NCBI GenBank assembly: GCA_036320915.1
Contig: JAXBDG010000020.1
Location: forward strand, 744,001-808,000
Direction: 5' to 3'
Source of the DNA: Linnemannia elongata
Lineage: Eukaryota; Mortierellomycota; Mortierellomycetes; Mortierellales; Mortierellaceae
Length of the DNA: 64,000 nucleotides
Shown: in pieces, positions 34,814-44,590 of the stretch
Layout: every line of letters starts with the position of its first letter
How positions within the stretch are numbered: position 1 is the stretch's first letter
Program-made: the position numbers and the translations under genes
Notes under the pieces: generated by a model
The model's input: the letters and a program-made list of their open reading frames with translations, nothing else
What the model was told of the DNA's origin: nothing
Databases searched by the model: none

Positions 34814-34853
34814 CATTGGCGGTTCAGGCATTGAAATATCGACCATCATCCTA

Positions 34854-34933
34854 CCTCACTCCACTTTCCGCCCTTCCCCCGCGAACTGTACACAAGTCCA
34901 GCTACAAGGAAGGCGAGACTAAGAAAGGACCAG
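34854..34933. repeat. Direct repeat copy 2
   Basis: Second copy of the 80-bp repeat; begins CCTCACTCCACTTTCCGCCC and ends GGACCAG. About 40 bp of unrelated sequence separates the copies. Confidence 0.85.
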
Positions 34934-35409
34934 TGCATGGTGATAGGATGTGTACGGTGGAGTTTTCCAGCCTGTCGCAAACTAATTAAACAATCCACAT
35001 GTAAGCAAGAAATACATTGCCTCAAGAGAGTGAGATGGCAGGAAACGAGGGTAATGAGGGATTATGACAAGACGCGAGAGCTGTGGCAGCACGAGTAGGT
35101 GAAGCGGATAAGACTTTGGGAGTAGTGCAAGAGTGAGAGTGAGAGAGAGGTGTGCGTGTGTGTGTGTGTGTCGGTAAGAGGTAAGAAGAGGGAAGGATGA
35201 AGCGATGAACAAAGAGAGAACGGTACAAAGAGAAGGGTGATGGGGAGAGTAAGGGACAGCAAAAGGAAGAGAATGATAAGAAACGGAAAGAGAAGGGTGA
35301 CGATGAGTGTGGCGAGTGGCGAAAAGAGGGTTGGGTATAGATGAAGTGATGAAACAAGCGTGGAAGAGATGGAGTAGGAGTGTTGCAAGGCAAGGATGAC
35401 GCTGTGATA

Positions 35410-35516
35410 CCCAACCACCTCTGGAGTGAGTGACGCAGTCACACTCTCCAGAGGGGCTGGGCGAGAATCAGCAAATTGTGTCCCAGCCCCTCGTCAGCAA
35501 AATTCTTTTGCTGGCG
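35410..35516. repeat. Cluster of three inverted repeats (foldback sequence)
   Basis: Stem 1 pairs 35418-35434 with 35438-35454 (17 bp, two mismatches, 3-nt loop) and extends imperfectly outwards to 35410/35461. GGGGCTGGG at 35453-35461 is repeated inverted as CCCAGCCCC at 35482-35490. Stem 3 pairs CGTCAGCAAAA (35492-35502) with TTTTGCTGGCG (35506-35516), extended by CTC/GAG outside. Stem 1 and the second inverted repeat overlap, so they are mutually exclusive folds. Possibly a remnant of a small foldback element. Confidence 0.7.
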
Positions 35517-36007
35517 AGTTGGTTGTGGTTCAGAGCGTCCTTTTTCTTTGGCTCTAACTACTTTCTACTTTCTTTATCACCTCTCCTTTTGCCACCATTC
35601 CCACACCATCGCCCTTACCAACTCCCTTTACCACCATCCTCCGCGCCTCTTCCTTTCTCTGTCTCTCCCACGCGCACTCTTCCCACATCTCTTTGCTGTG
35701 CCACCCTCCCTACTCTTTTCTTCCATTGCCTTTGCCATCGCTCCCACGCTCTCTTTTCGACTTCTGTTTCTCACTCCCCTTCTTTTTGCCACCATTTCCA
35801 CACCATCACTTTTGCCACCGTTCTCACGCCCTTATCAACCCTTCTTACTTTTCCTTTTAATTCCACACCTTCTTTCATCTTCCCTCTCTTTTTTTTTCTT
35901 TCACCCCTTGCCTTCACTACATCCCGCACCTTCTCCACAACCCTCACTCTGTTTACAACCCCGACTTTTCCCTCTCCACTTACTTTCTTTTCATGATTCA
36001 CAACGCC

Positions 36008-39000
36008 ATGGACAGCAACCCCCTGACCCTGTTCTGTCTTGTCGACGGAGAGGCAACCTCCAACGCGTTCCCTGTTGAGATCGAGTCAACCAAGACCATC
36101 GGCGACCTCAAGAAGCTCATCAAGGCTGAGAAGGCTCCTCGTTTTGACGATGTCGCAGCTGATGAACTCACCCTCTGGCGCGTCTCCATCCCTGACGACG
36201 ACGACAACGACCTTCCAGTTCTGCTCGACTCTGTGCCTGAAAAGAAGAAACTCAAGGCAACCACCAGGCTGCTCAAAGTCTTTGACACTGAGTTGCCCGA
36301 CGACACAATTCACATCATCGTTCAGCGCCCTCCTCAATGTAATGAACACACGCGCGCGTATATTGCTTTTTGTGACTTGCTGTTGGCATCGTCGACTCTT
36401 GCCCATGCACTAACTTGAAGCACTCATCCATTTGCACCAACATAGTCCATGCACCTGTTCCTGCCCCACTCCATGCTCGCAGCTCCACCCCTCTCTCAGA
36501 CGACTCTCGTCCTGGCACACCGCCAACTGGTAAGTACTCTTTTGTCTTATTTTTTCGCATGTAAACCATTCCCGCTCTCAATACTAATACGCAATAGCCC
36601 TCTCTCTCTGTATTTTCAGGCGACCTCAGAGTTGATATCAACAGGATTAGAAACAAGTTTTTCGCAGCAGGATCAAAGCACGCTGAGTTTCTCGACAGTT
36701 ACGTGCAGGGGCAATATTCATTACCAGTCATAATAGAAGGCGTTCGTGGCCTGCCAAAGGTCTTGCGGCGAGGCATTGTCAACAAACAGGAAGCAAGGCC
36801 GAATCTTCTCTTCTTGGATTTACCCGACCCTCCGGCAAGTGTTGCCGCTCCTGTCCCTGAGAGGTTCAAGTCTAATGTTTTGTTGGACGTGCTGGAGAAC
36901 ATGCAAGCACAAGATTTGCCCGTGTTTGGAGTCAGGTGAGTTTCCACCTACTTATTGCATACGACCATTTCCGTACTGCCTATTGCATCGTCTAACATAA
37001 CTGCCCCTTCTCACTGTTCTGTAGTGGATGCGGCAAGACTCGATCTATGATTGAAATGCTCTGCCTTCAATGGGGGTTCTACTTCAACGCGGCAAAGTCG
37101 GACTTTGGATCGGACGACCTCTTCCGCCTAGCTGACCTCATTGACAACAATACATTGGAGGATGCGGCCGGCACCAACACTGTATTTGCCAAGAACATGA
37201 CGCTGCTTCTCTTCCTTTCGCGCCTCATGATCCTCGGTTATTGCTTGAAAGTCCCCGGCTGCCGTCAGACATTCACGAGTGCTCGCTGGGCCTTGCTCCA
37301 AGTGTGCCCCAACACGTTCAAGGATGCGTTCGTGCATCTGTGTATGAAACTCTGTGATCTCACGACGGCACGCACTGTCCCTGTATCCGACCTGGCCTCT
37401 ATTGTCCGCAAGGAGTTCGAATCAGTGCGAGAGATTCTTGCTGTCCACGACTATCCCAACTTTTCAAGCGACTCCAAGTTGCGAGTGGTCATCGACGAGG
37501 CCCAGATCCTGAGCGACAAGAGCCCCACGTCGTTCGCATCGTCATCCACACAAGGCAACCTACGACCAATGTATGTCAAGTGCCAGCATGACAACGGTGC
37601 GACAACAATTTGAAGATATTCATAGATGAACAGGCAGAATACGTCGCTAACAAATTTTGCTTATATTTTTGACAATTCCAGGTTGTCGCCCGTGCTACAC
37701 GCATTCCGCTTGGTTGGACTTCGAGACGAGCTGACGATCATCTATAGCGGTACAGGACTGAGTATTCAGACACTGCACTGGGCGATGAGCAGCGGCGACG
37801 GCATCAAGGAATATGGCTCCAGCACTTTCCCGTGTAAGTAAGGCACTTGTTTACCCTATGCTAATGAGATTCATGCAATGGTCCACAACATACGATACTG
37901 ACCAACTTTTTTGTTTCAGATATCGAGTTTCCAGGATGGGCCGGTGCCGGTTCGGTACAAGCGTATGTCGACCGCCTCAAGGAGCAGCTACCAGAAGACG
38001 AGTCGAAAAGACAGGTAGACACTCTCATCCCTCCGGCTGCAGTGGAGATGCTGCACAAGCGGCTCACCGGGAGATTTAGGCCCATCGTCACTGCTAGTAG
38101 GTCCATTCCCTTCGACGATGCGTGTTTGTATCGCTGAGACGTGACTTTGGACCCAGCGTATTGATTCAATTTTTTGATTTTGTTACTAGTCGAGGGCATT
38201 CTTGAGACGGGCAGGTGGGATACTGCCATCGACCGGACCGAGACCATGATCACATCTTGGAAGGATCGTGAGCGCCGAGGAAACTTATGCGGAGAGCTCA
38301 AGCGGTAAGTTGCACTCTGCACTTGTTTGAGCAAGTGTTTGATCTCATGTGCGTATCATTTGGTAACTTGCTTTTACTCACCAGTTGCTACGTCCCTCCT
38401 TGTCTCTAGATTAGAATCCAAGATCGCCGACCATCCTGAGCTCTTCACTTCATGCTCCTCGATCAGGGAGGCGCTTGGACTCTTTCTTTTTCGCCATCAT
38501 CTACTGGACGCCCCATCGACCGTGCTTGAGAACGATGTCCAGTTGGTGGAAGCAGCGTTTGGTCGTATTAAGCTCTTTGGAGGTGCCGCAAGGACTGTCC
38601 TCGACGAACCACTGGCGTTGAAGGCGACCATCAACTACTTCCAGGAGAAGGATCCATCACTCGTGGCCGCAGCAGAGCGGGCGATGCTACACTCAGACAA
38701 TCCCTCTGTACATGGCAATATGTGGGAAACGATGATGCCGCCTGTCTTTGTTGAGACGTTTAAGAGTCTACCGTTGTCGTCATGGCCTTTGTTGACCAAC
38801 ACTTCTCTTCCGAGTCAGCTCACCGGAGATGTAACGATTGTTGGATACGACGATCGGCAACCAAAACTCGCCATCTCACACAAAAACATCACCACACAGC
38901 GTTTCATGAAGGCGCACGTCGAGAACAACTCCAAGCAGGGCGATCAGGATGTCCCTCCATTCTATTTCCCAGCACCTCATGTCTCTGGACCCGACGTGAT

Positions 39001-39541
39001 ATTTTTTGTCAAGATTAACGGTAACTTGTACCCAATCTTTGTTCAACTCAAGTTGCGACAAGTTCTCGAGAAGAGTGATGTCGAGAAAGCGCTTGCAACT
39101 GTCAGCAGCCATGCCGTACAAAAGAAGATGGACAAGGAGCAGGAAAAGATGGAAGAGGAGCAGAAGAAGATGGAAAAGGAGCAAAAGAAGCGACAAAAAC
39201 AGGGGCAACAGAAATCGACCTCAAGCGTCCCATCCGATCAACAGCAACCACCACAACTACAAGACTACTGCCCCACTGGAACATATATCAGCATGGTAAT
39301 CACCTATCCTGCTGAGGTTGTCAATTTCCAAGTTGTTCGACCTGATCCCGAGCCCGAACTTGAGGGCCTCCAACGTGTGTCCATCGGTATCGATGACAAC
39401 AACTTTCCGAAGATCTTCCCACGTCGCCACGTCGAATTTCTGGACAAGCTAAAAGGACACAAGCGACGTTCTGAAGACCAGCAATCTCAAAAATCAAAAA
39501 AGAAAAAGGCGAATGACCCTTTACAATGCGACGAACAATAG
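36008..39541 (+). CDS. Crinkler (CRN)-type protein with P-loop NTPase and nuclease-like C-terminus
   Basis: Eight exons, 36008-36338, 36446-36529, 36620-36935, 37025-37570, 37682-37833, 37920-38096, 38190-38304 and 38410-39541, give 950 residues. The N-terminus (LFCLVDGEATSNAFPVEIES, TIGDLKKLIK, then FDDVAADELTLWRVSIP) is the ubiquitin-like header of Crinkler proteins. Residues near 245 hold a Walker A motif (GVSGCGKT, split by an intron), and RVVIDEAQ near 405 is a Walker B. The C-terminal domain has a restriction-endonuclease-like pattern: Glu in GNMWETMMPP, Asp in GPDVIFFVK and QLK in PIFVQLKLR. A charged coiled coil and a basic tail (KSKKKKA) end the protein, suggesting nuclear location. 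No signal peptide is visible. Family knowledge links CRNs to oomycete and fungal effectors or intergenomic conflict systems. An ATG 15 nt upstream (35993) is an alternative start. Confidence 0.9.
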
Positions 39542-39947
39542 CTCTTCCAATCAGCAAAACAAAATAAACCAAACCTTACACTTTCTCCTCGCTTATTTTG
39601 ACAGATCTTATCCCCCCACTGCCTCTCTTCCACCAATTCCTCCTTTACCACTGTTCTAGGTTTTGATACTTGCCATTGCCCTCTATTTGACACACTCGCC
39701 GCAAACGCCATTTGAGCCGGGACCCTGTACTTCTAAATGCACATCTTCCTCTTCACTTATTTCCACCCCTCTTTGCAATCCTGAAAAAAACCCAAATGCC
39801 CTAAGCCACAGATGTAATATGAGACTTGATTTCGTTGTTGACAATGGTGGGGTTTGAACCCACGACCTTTTGTCTACCCTTTCCTAACACGCTGAAAACT
39901 TGGAAAAGTCACGTGAATTTCTCCAAATGCTTTAGATAAATTTACTA
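39542..39947. other. 3' region of the Crinkler gene
   Basis: No gene. It carries the tRNA-like fragment noted separately and leads to the 24-bp repeat that opens the satellite block. Confidence 0.5.
39840..39895 (-). pseudogene. tRNA-like 3' fragment
   Basis: On the minus strand GTGGG-TTCAAAC-CCCAC forms a perfect T-arm, followed by 7 nt that could be the 3' acceptor strand (CATTGTC). It is preceded by a long variable-arm-like segment. The matching 5' acceptor strand (GACAATG) is absent upstream, and I find no D-arm or anticodon stem. It is therefore a truncated tRNA or a tRNA-derived repeat, not a functional gene. Confidence 0.35.
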
Positions 39948-39948
39948 G

Positions 39949-39972
39949 AAAGGGTGACCGTGGGCGATGCCA
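39949..39972. repeat. 24-bp boundary repeat, left copy
   Basis: ACTAGAAAGGGTGACCGTGG followed by GCGA; the same sequence with one substitution recurs at 41983-42006 in the same orientation, 2.03 kb away, bracketing the purine tract and the satellite. Confidence 0.8.
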
Positions 39973-40159
39973 CGGGTGCTGGTGCTGGTGCCGTGGTGGG
40001 AGTGGGGTGGGGTTCTTGGAGGCTCTTGGGCTTTTTTTTTGGGTTCTCTGGGACTCTGGGATGTCGTGTTATGCGTGTGAGGGGTGTGAGGGTGACCCAA
40101 ATTGAAAATGATTTAATGTGACTGTTTTGTGTTGCTGTAAGTTCCGACAGGGGCTTGCT

Positions 40160-40372
40160 TGTTCGGGGTTCGTAAAAAGAAGAAAGGAAAGAGAAAAGGA
40201 AAAAGAAAAAGAAGAAAAGGAAAAAAGAAGAAGAAAAGGAAAAAAGAAGAAGAAAAGGAAAAAAGAAGAAGAAGAAAAAAGAAGAAGAAAAGGGAAAAAG
40301 AAGAAGAAAAGGAAAAAAGAAAAGGAAAAGGGGGGAGGGGGAAAGAAAAAACAAAAAAGAAAAAAAAAAAAA
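40160..40372. repeat. 210-bp A/G-only purine tract
   Basis: Almost pure purine on the plus strand, mostly AAG, AAAAG and GAAGAAG units, ending in A11. Long enough to form triplex structure or to stall sequencing. Confidence 0.8.
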
Positions 40373-40990
40373 TATCTTCCGTGTCCAGAGGTGCGCGTTG
40401 TGTGTCCGGCCACCTTCGCTTCGGGGGTACTCTTCGGGGTGCTCTTCGAGTGCTCGTGCCTGTCTGACATCGTGCCCTCTCTTGGTGTCAAGACTCCAGT
40501 CCCGTTAGCTGAGGGGAGGGAAGGGGAGGGAAGGGGAGAAGAGAGGAGAAGGTCTGCTGCTGTTTTCATTTCGATGCTCTCTCTTATGATCTTCACCGTC
40601 TTGATTTTTTCAACGACAGGCCCGTCTGCTCTTGGCTGTTCTTAAGCACATACCAGCCCCCGCTGTGTGTCTCCAGTGTTGATTGCCTCTCTTGTGCTTC
40701 AACATTTTCGGGGGTGTGCCTGAGCGCGCGCCTGAGCATGAAAGTTGGCCAGTGGAGTAAGGAGATATCTGGAGTGAAGGAAAGGAAAGGACAAAGACGC
40801 AACACATAGTATGATCATCAATCGAAAAAAAAGAGATCAACAGGGGAAAGAAGTGCCTGCTTAAAAGTTCACGCAAGATTGCTTTGTCGATTGTGCTCGC
40901 TGTGCGCTCCCTCCCTTCTGCCGCATGCGGCGGCAGGGAAGGGAACACATAGCCCGGGCGTTGTTCTTACAATATAGCCATAGATCCTCT

Positions 40991-41945
40991 GATTCGGGCT
41001 ACGCCCTCATCTTTTTTGTCAGTGCGCTGTGCTCACAGAATACTGGCGCCAAAGGTCATATAGCTCGGGCTTCGCCCTCACAAAATACTGGCACTCTGGC
41101 CGTGATTGTTCCTTTAGTTCGGGCTACGCCCTCACACCCTCTTCTTCCGTGTGCTTCCAGCAGGATACCCTTGCTGGTTGTGCTTTGGGCAAGATAGTTC
41201 CCCTGGTTCGGGTTACACCCTCACAAAATTCTGGCACTCTGGCCGTGATTGCTCCTTTAGTTCGGGCTACGCCCTCACACCCTCTTCTTCCGTGCGCTTC
41301 CAGCAGGATACCCTTGCTGGTTGTGCTTTGGGCAAGATAGTTCCCTGGTTCGGGTTACACCCTCACAAAATACTGGCACTCTGGCCGTGATTGTTCCTTT
41401 AGTTCGGGCTACGCCCTCACACCCTCTTCTTCCGTGCGCTTCCAGCAGGATACCCTTGCTGGTTGTGCTTTGGGCAAGATAGTTCCCCTGGTTCGGGCTA
41501 CGCCCTCACAAAATTCTGGCACTTTGGCCGTGATTGTTCCTTTAGTTCGGGCTACGCCCTCACACCCTCTTCTTCCGTGCTCTTCGCGCAAGGGGGCCCA
41601 TAGCTCGGGTTCCGCCCTCACAAAATACCGGTGCTTTGAGCAAAATAACCCCCCAAGTTCGAGCTACGCCCTCACATATTCTTCTTCCGTGCTCTTCGCG
41701 CAAGGGGAGCCATAGCTCGGGCTCCGCCCTCACAAAGTACTGGCGCTTCGCGCAAAATACCACCGCGCTCCGCGCAAGATAGCCCCCCTAGTTCGGGCTA
41801 CGCCCTCACACCCTCTTCTTCCGGGCTCTTCGCGCAAGGGGAGCCATAGCTCGGGCTCCGCCCTCACAAAGTACTGGCGCTCCGCGCAAAATACTGGTTC
41901 GGGCTCCGCCCTCACAATTTTCTTTCGTTCGGGCTCCGCCCTCAC
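40991..41945. repeat. Satellite array with TCGGGCTNCGCCCTCAC core
   Basis: About 16 copies of a core TTCGGGCTACGCCCTCAC, variants CTCGGGCTCCGCCCTCAC and TTCGGGTTACACCCTCAC. Between 41079 and about 41600 the array has a regular period of 142-143 bp (units starting 41079, 41222, 41364, 41507). The right part is shorter-period and carries CTTCGCGCAAGGGG elements. Each core contains the small inverted repeat GGGC-N3-GCCC. Confidence 0.88.
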
Positions 41946-41982
41946 GTGATTTATGTACCCTTATTTTTTTAGTATATTAGAG

Positions 41983-42006
41983 ACTAGAAAGGGTGCCCGT
42001 GGGCGA
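41983..42006. repeat. 24-bp boundary repeat, right copy
   Basis: ACTAGAAAGGGTGCCCGTGG followed by GCGA; differs from the left copy (39949) by one base (C for A). It ends 56 bp before the ATG of the Arf-like pseudogene. Confidence 0.8.
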
Positions 42007-42062
42007 TTCTCCTCTTTCTTTCTTCCACTCACTCTTCACCTTAACACATTTTGGTACCCCTG

Positions 42063-42671
42063 ATGGGCGCAGCGACCTCAATCCCAAACCTGCTCTCTCA
42101 GCAACAGAGCCACGACGCTACCAGTCCACCATACTATATCATGATGGGACTCTCAGGAGCCGGCAAGACTGCGATCCTTGACCGCCTCAAGATAGGTCTT
42201 TACATCGCCCACCATCCCTCTATATCCGTGAACATCGAGACCATCGACTTCATGAGCAAACGTGGCCAGCGAGTCTTTAATCTCTGGGATATCACCGAAA
42301 GAGGTGGTCGTGGTCTTCGAGTCTACGAGTCTTGACGGACCCTCTCTCAACAGTACCCTAAAGGAATCATCTTTGTGGTTGACTCGACGGACCATAGCCA
42401 CTTATCGATGGAGCTGGCGGCTGAACGACTGTCAACTGTACTGCGAGAAGTCGAGGACCTGGCCTTACTTCCATTGCTTGTATTGGCCAATAAGCAGGAC
42501 TCTCGGTATGCGATGACTGTGGCGGATGTGAAGGATATGTTGGGGTTAGAAAAGCTGCCACAGGAGCAGGTCTGGCATATCCAGGGGGTGTCTGCAAAGT
42601 GGGGTGAGGGTTTGAAGGAAGGATTTGACTGGTTGTTGGAACACTCCGATCTTGGAGCCGTCAGGGAATAA
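42063..42671 (+). pseudogene. Arf-like small GTPase with an in-frame TGA
   Basis: One continuous frame of 202 codons plus a stop, interrupted by a TGA at 42333-42335. Before it come the N-myristoylation-type start MGAATSIP, the P-loop GLSGAGKTAILDRLK, the switch segment ISVNIETIDF and LWDI. After it come IIFVVDSTDHS, the G4 box LANKQD, and a C-terminal VSAKWGEGLKEGFDWLL matching Arf family ends. The segment between WD and the VVDS strand is about five residues longer than in Arf1, and the GGQ of switch II is altered to TERGG. The only frame-preserving GT...AG interval across the TGA is 33 nt, too short for an intron here. Either a decaying gene or a sequencing error (TGA for CGA). The 24-bp boundary repeat ends 56 bp upstream, so its promoter may have been replaced. 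Confidence 0.7.
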
Positions 42672-43045
42672 CCTGGAATAAAACAGATGTGACACTTTTG
42701 AAGGATATTATGTATGATTCGAATGACATTTGTCAAGGGGATGTAATATAACTTTGTGTCTATGTAGGCGTAGGTGATGAAAGAAAAGACTCGTAGTTTG
42801 CAAAAAGAAGGCCGTATCCAGGCATTCGCGACGTGAACGCGAGATAGTGCAGGGGGAAGAGTGCGATTTTTTTTTGTCGAAAAGTGTGTGGCTTGGCCAT
42901 TGGATCTCATTGGAGCCAGCCTTTGACCCTGGTCTTGCTTTGACGGGGGGCGACTGGCTGGCGGTAGTAGAAAAGGGTGGTGAGAGAAGTGGTGGCACTT
43001 TTGAATCATCCCCCCCTTTCGACCTTAACAGAACGACGACGGACA
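42672..43045. other. Intergenic before GIR2
   Basis: 3' region of the Arf-like pseudogene and a short promoter for the Gir2 gene. No coding signal. Confidence 0.5.
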
Positions 43046-44590
43046 ATGACAGGTACCGACTCAGGGACGAATGAATCATGGACTCAGCAGACACCGTAAA
43101 GGACAGGAGGACATGGATCCATGCAACCAAACGACAAAAACAAAAAGTAGCAAGGATGTGAGCCTGTGCCTGATTTGAAAAAGAGTTACCCATGGCTGAA
43201 CGGTTACCTTTTCTTCCTTTTCGTTTGATGGACGACAATAGATTACAAGGAGGAACAGGCGAACGAGCTGGAGGCACTTCAGTCCATCTACCCTGATGAA
43301 TACGAAGAGATCTCGGCCGACCCTGGCGAGTTTACTATCCTCATTGTTCCAGACGAGCAGGACGGCGACGACACCTGTAAGTTCCTCCTATTTCTTATTG
43401 GCATGGCTATTTGCCTAGTTAATGGACTCCTTTCTTACATGTCAGATACAATTCAATTGATAACTTACCCTTCACTTTACTATGCTGAACATAAATAGTT
43501 GCGATGAAGTTGCACGTCAAGTACACAGAAACATACCCCGACACATTACCCGAGTTCTCGTTCGACATGGAAGAAGGCGAGCTGGACGAAGAGGACTTTG
43601 ATATCATCATGAAAAAAGTCACCGAAGCTGTAAGTGCGCCGTTCGTCCATCTATCGGGACACATACTAGGAAACAAAATGGAGTATTGGACGACACGCCG
43701 CTTAAGTGAAAATGACGGCGTCGCGGATTCATGCCGCACTTTGTTCTGCAAAGCCTTTGTGTCACAACCACCTTCGATCAAAAAAGACGGCGCCAACTAA
43801 TGAAACTGATGTCATGTTTTTGTTTATTTTCCGAAATGTGGTTGATAGGCCGAGGAGGCAATAGGAATGGGCATGGTCTTTTCAATGGCCTCGATCGCCA
43901 AGGATACTCTTTCGGAAATCATTGTCAACAACAAGGAGAGGAGGGAGCGGGAGGAAGAGGAGAAGGCCCAGCGCGAACTTGAGGTAAGGCGAAACAAAAC
44001 ATAACGGGATGAAATAGCACACATGCGGCGATGATTGATTCGTCGACTGGAAACACGTTGAAGGCTATCACGCAGCAATTGTGCAAAATGTTGGTTTGCG
44101 AGGACTGACCCATTTCGCTCTTCACTATACGTCTACTAGGAGGAGGAGAAGCGCAAGGAGGGAACAAGGGTGACGGTAGAGCTTTTCACAAGATGGAAGA
44201 CTGCTTTCGACTCAGAGATGGCCGAGAAGGAGCGGATCGAGAAGGGTTTGAAGAAAGACGATCCTAAGATGTTGAAGCCTACCGGTAAGGAATTACTCCC
44301 ACACTCCAAACTCTCTTTAGTCATGCCTATTGCTATATAAGTTGCCGTTCTGTTCTGATCTGCGCAAATTTTCTAACCTTTGGTAAAAAATGCTATCTTT
44401 CATGCACGCGGTGCGCGTAGGTCGCCAATTGTTCGAGCGCGATCACAGCTTGGCCAAGTCGGATGCTACGTTCATGGAGGAGGGAGATGTGGATGTCGAT
44501 ATTGCATTGTTCGAGCGCGAGCTTGTCATCACTGATGATGAGGACGAGAACGAGAATGATGTGCTCAGGAATATCCGATCTTCCGACTAA
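43046..44590 (+). CDS. GIR2: RWD-domain protein, Gir2/RWDD1 homologue
   Basis: Six exons: 43046-43052, 43242-43376, 43499-43629, 43849-43983, 44140-44284 and 44421-44590, giving 240 residues. The first coding exon is only 7 nt (ATGACAG), and the protein begins MTDYKEEQANELEALQSIYP. That last part is the RWD signature (ELEALxSIYPDE). The middle is acidic and coiled (ERREREEEEKAQRELE), and the C-terminal block GTRVTVELFTRWKTAF...PTGRQLFE matches the DFRP-type tail of RWDD1/Gir2. In yeast Gir2 binds Gcn1 and the GTPase Rbg2, and so dampens Gcn2 activation during amino-acid starvation; it is cytosolic and ribosome-associated. All six exons are in phase. AATAAA lies at 44700. Confidence 0.93.

Larger units (their letters stand above)
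34632..36007. other. Intergenic region with direct repeats and hairpin cluster
   Basis: Divergent interval between the hypothetical gene (-) and the Crinkler gene (+). It contains two 80-bp direct repeats (34735-34933), a purine-rich tract (35020-35390), three neighbouring inverted repeats (35410-35516) and the pyrimidine-rich Crinkler leader (35540-35990). Confidence 0.65.
39973..41982. other. 2-kb repeat-rich block between boundary repeats
   Basis: No coding sequence. From left to right: a G/T-rich start (39975-40090), a purine tract (40160-40372), a GC-richer unique stretch (40380-40920) and the satellite array (40991-41945). The frames found here are repeat artefacts. Confidence 0.6.

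Noticed and set aside
40118..40645. 175-codon Lys/Arg-rich plus-strand frame
   Set aside because: Product of the A/G-only tract; low complexity without start or splice context.
40925..41945. Several open frames on both strands in the satellite
   Set aside because: They repeat with the 143-bp unit and arise because the unit length and codon phase leave stops out; no coding evidence.
42283..42351. An intron spanning the TGA of the Arf-like gene
   Set aside because: GT-AG intervals ending at the CAACAG before 42357 are 25-50 nt; only the 33-nt one keeps the frame, which is far shorter than any other intron here.
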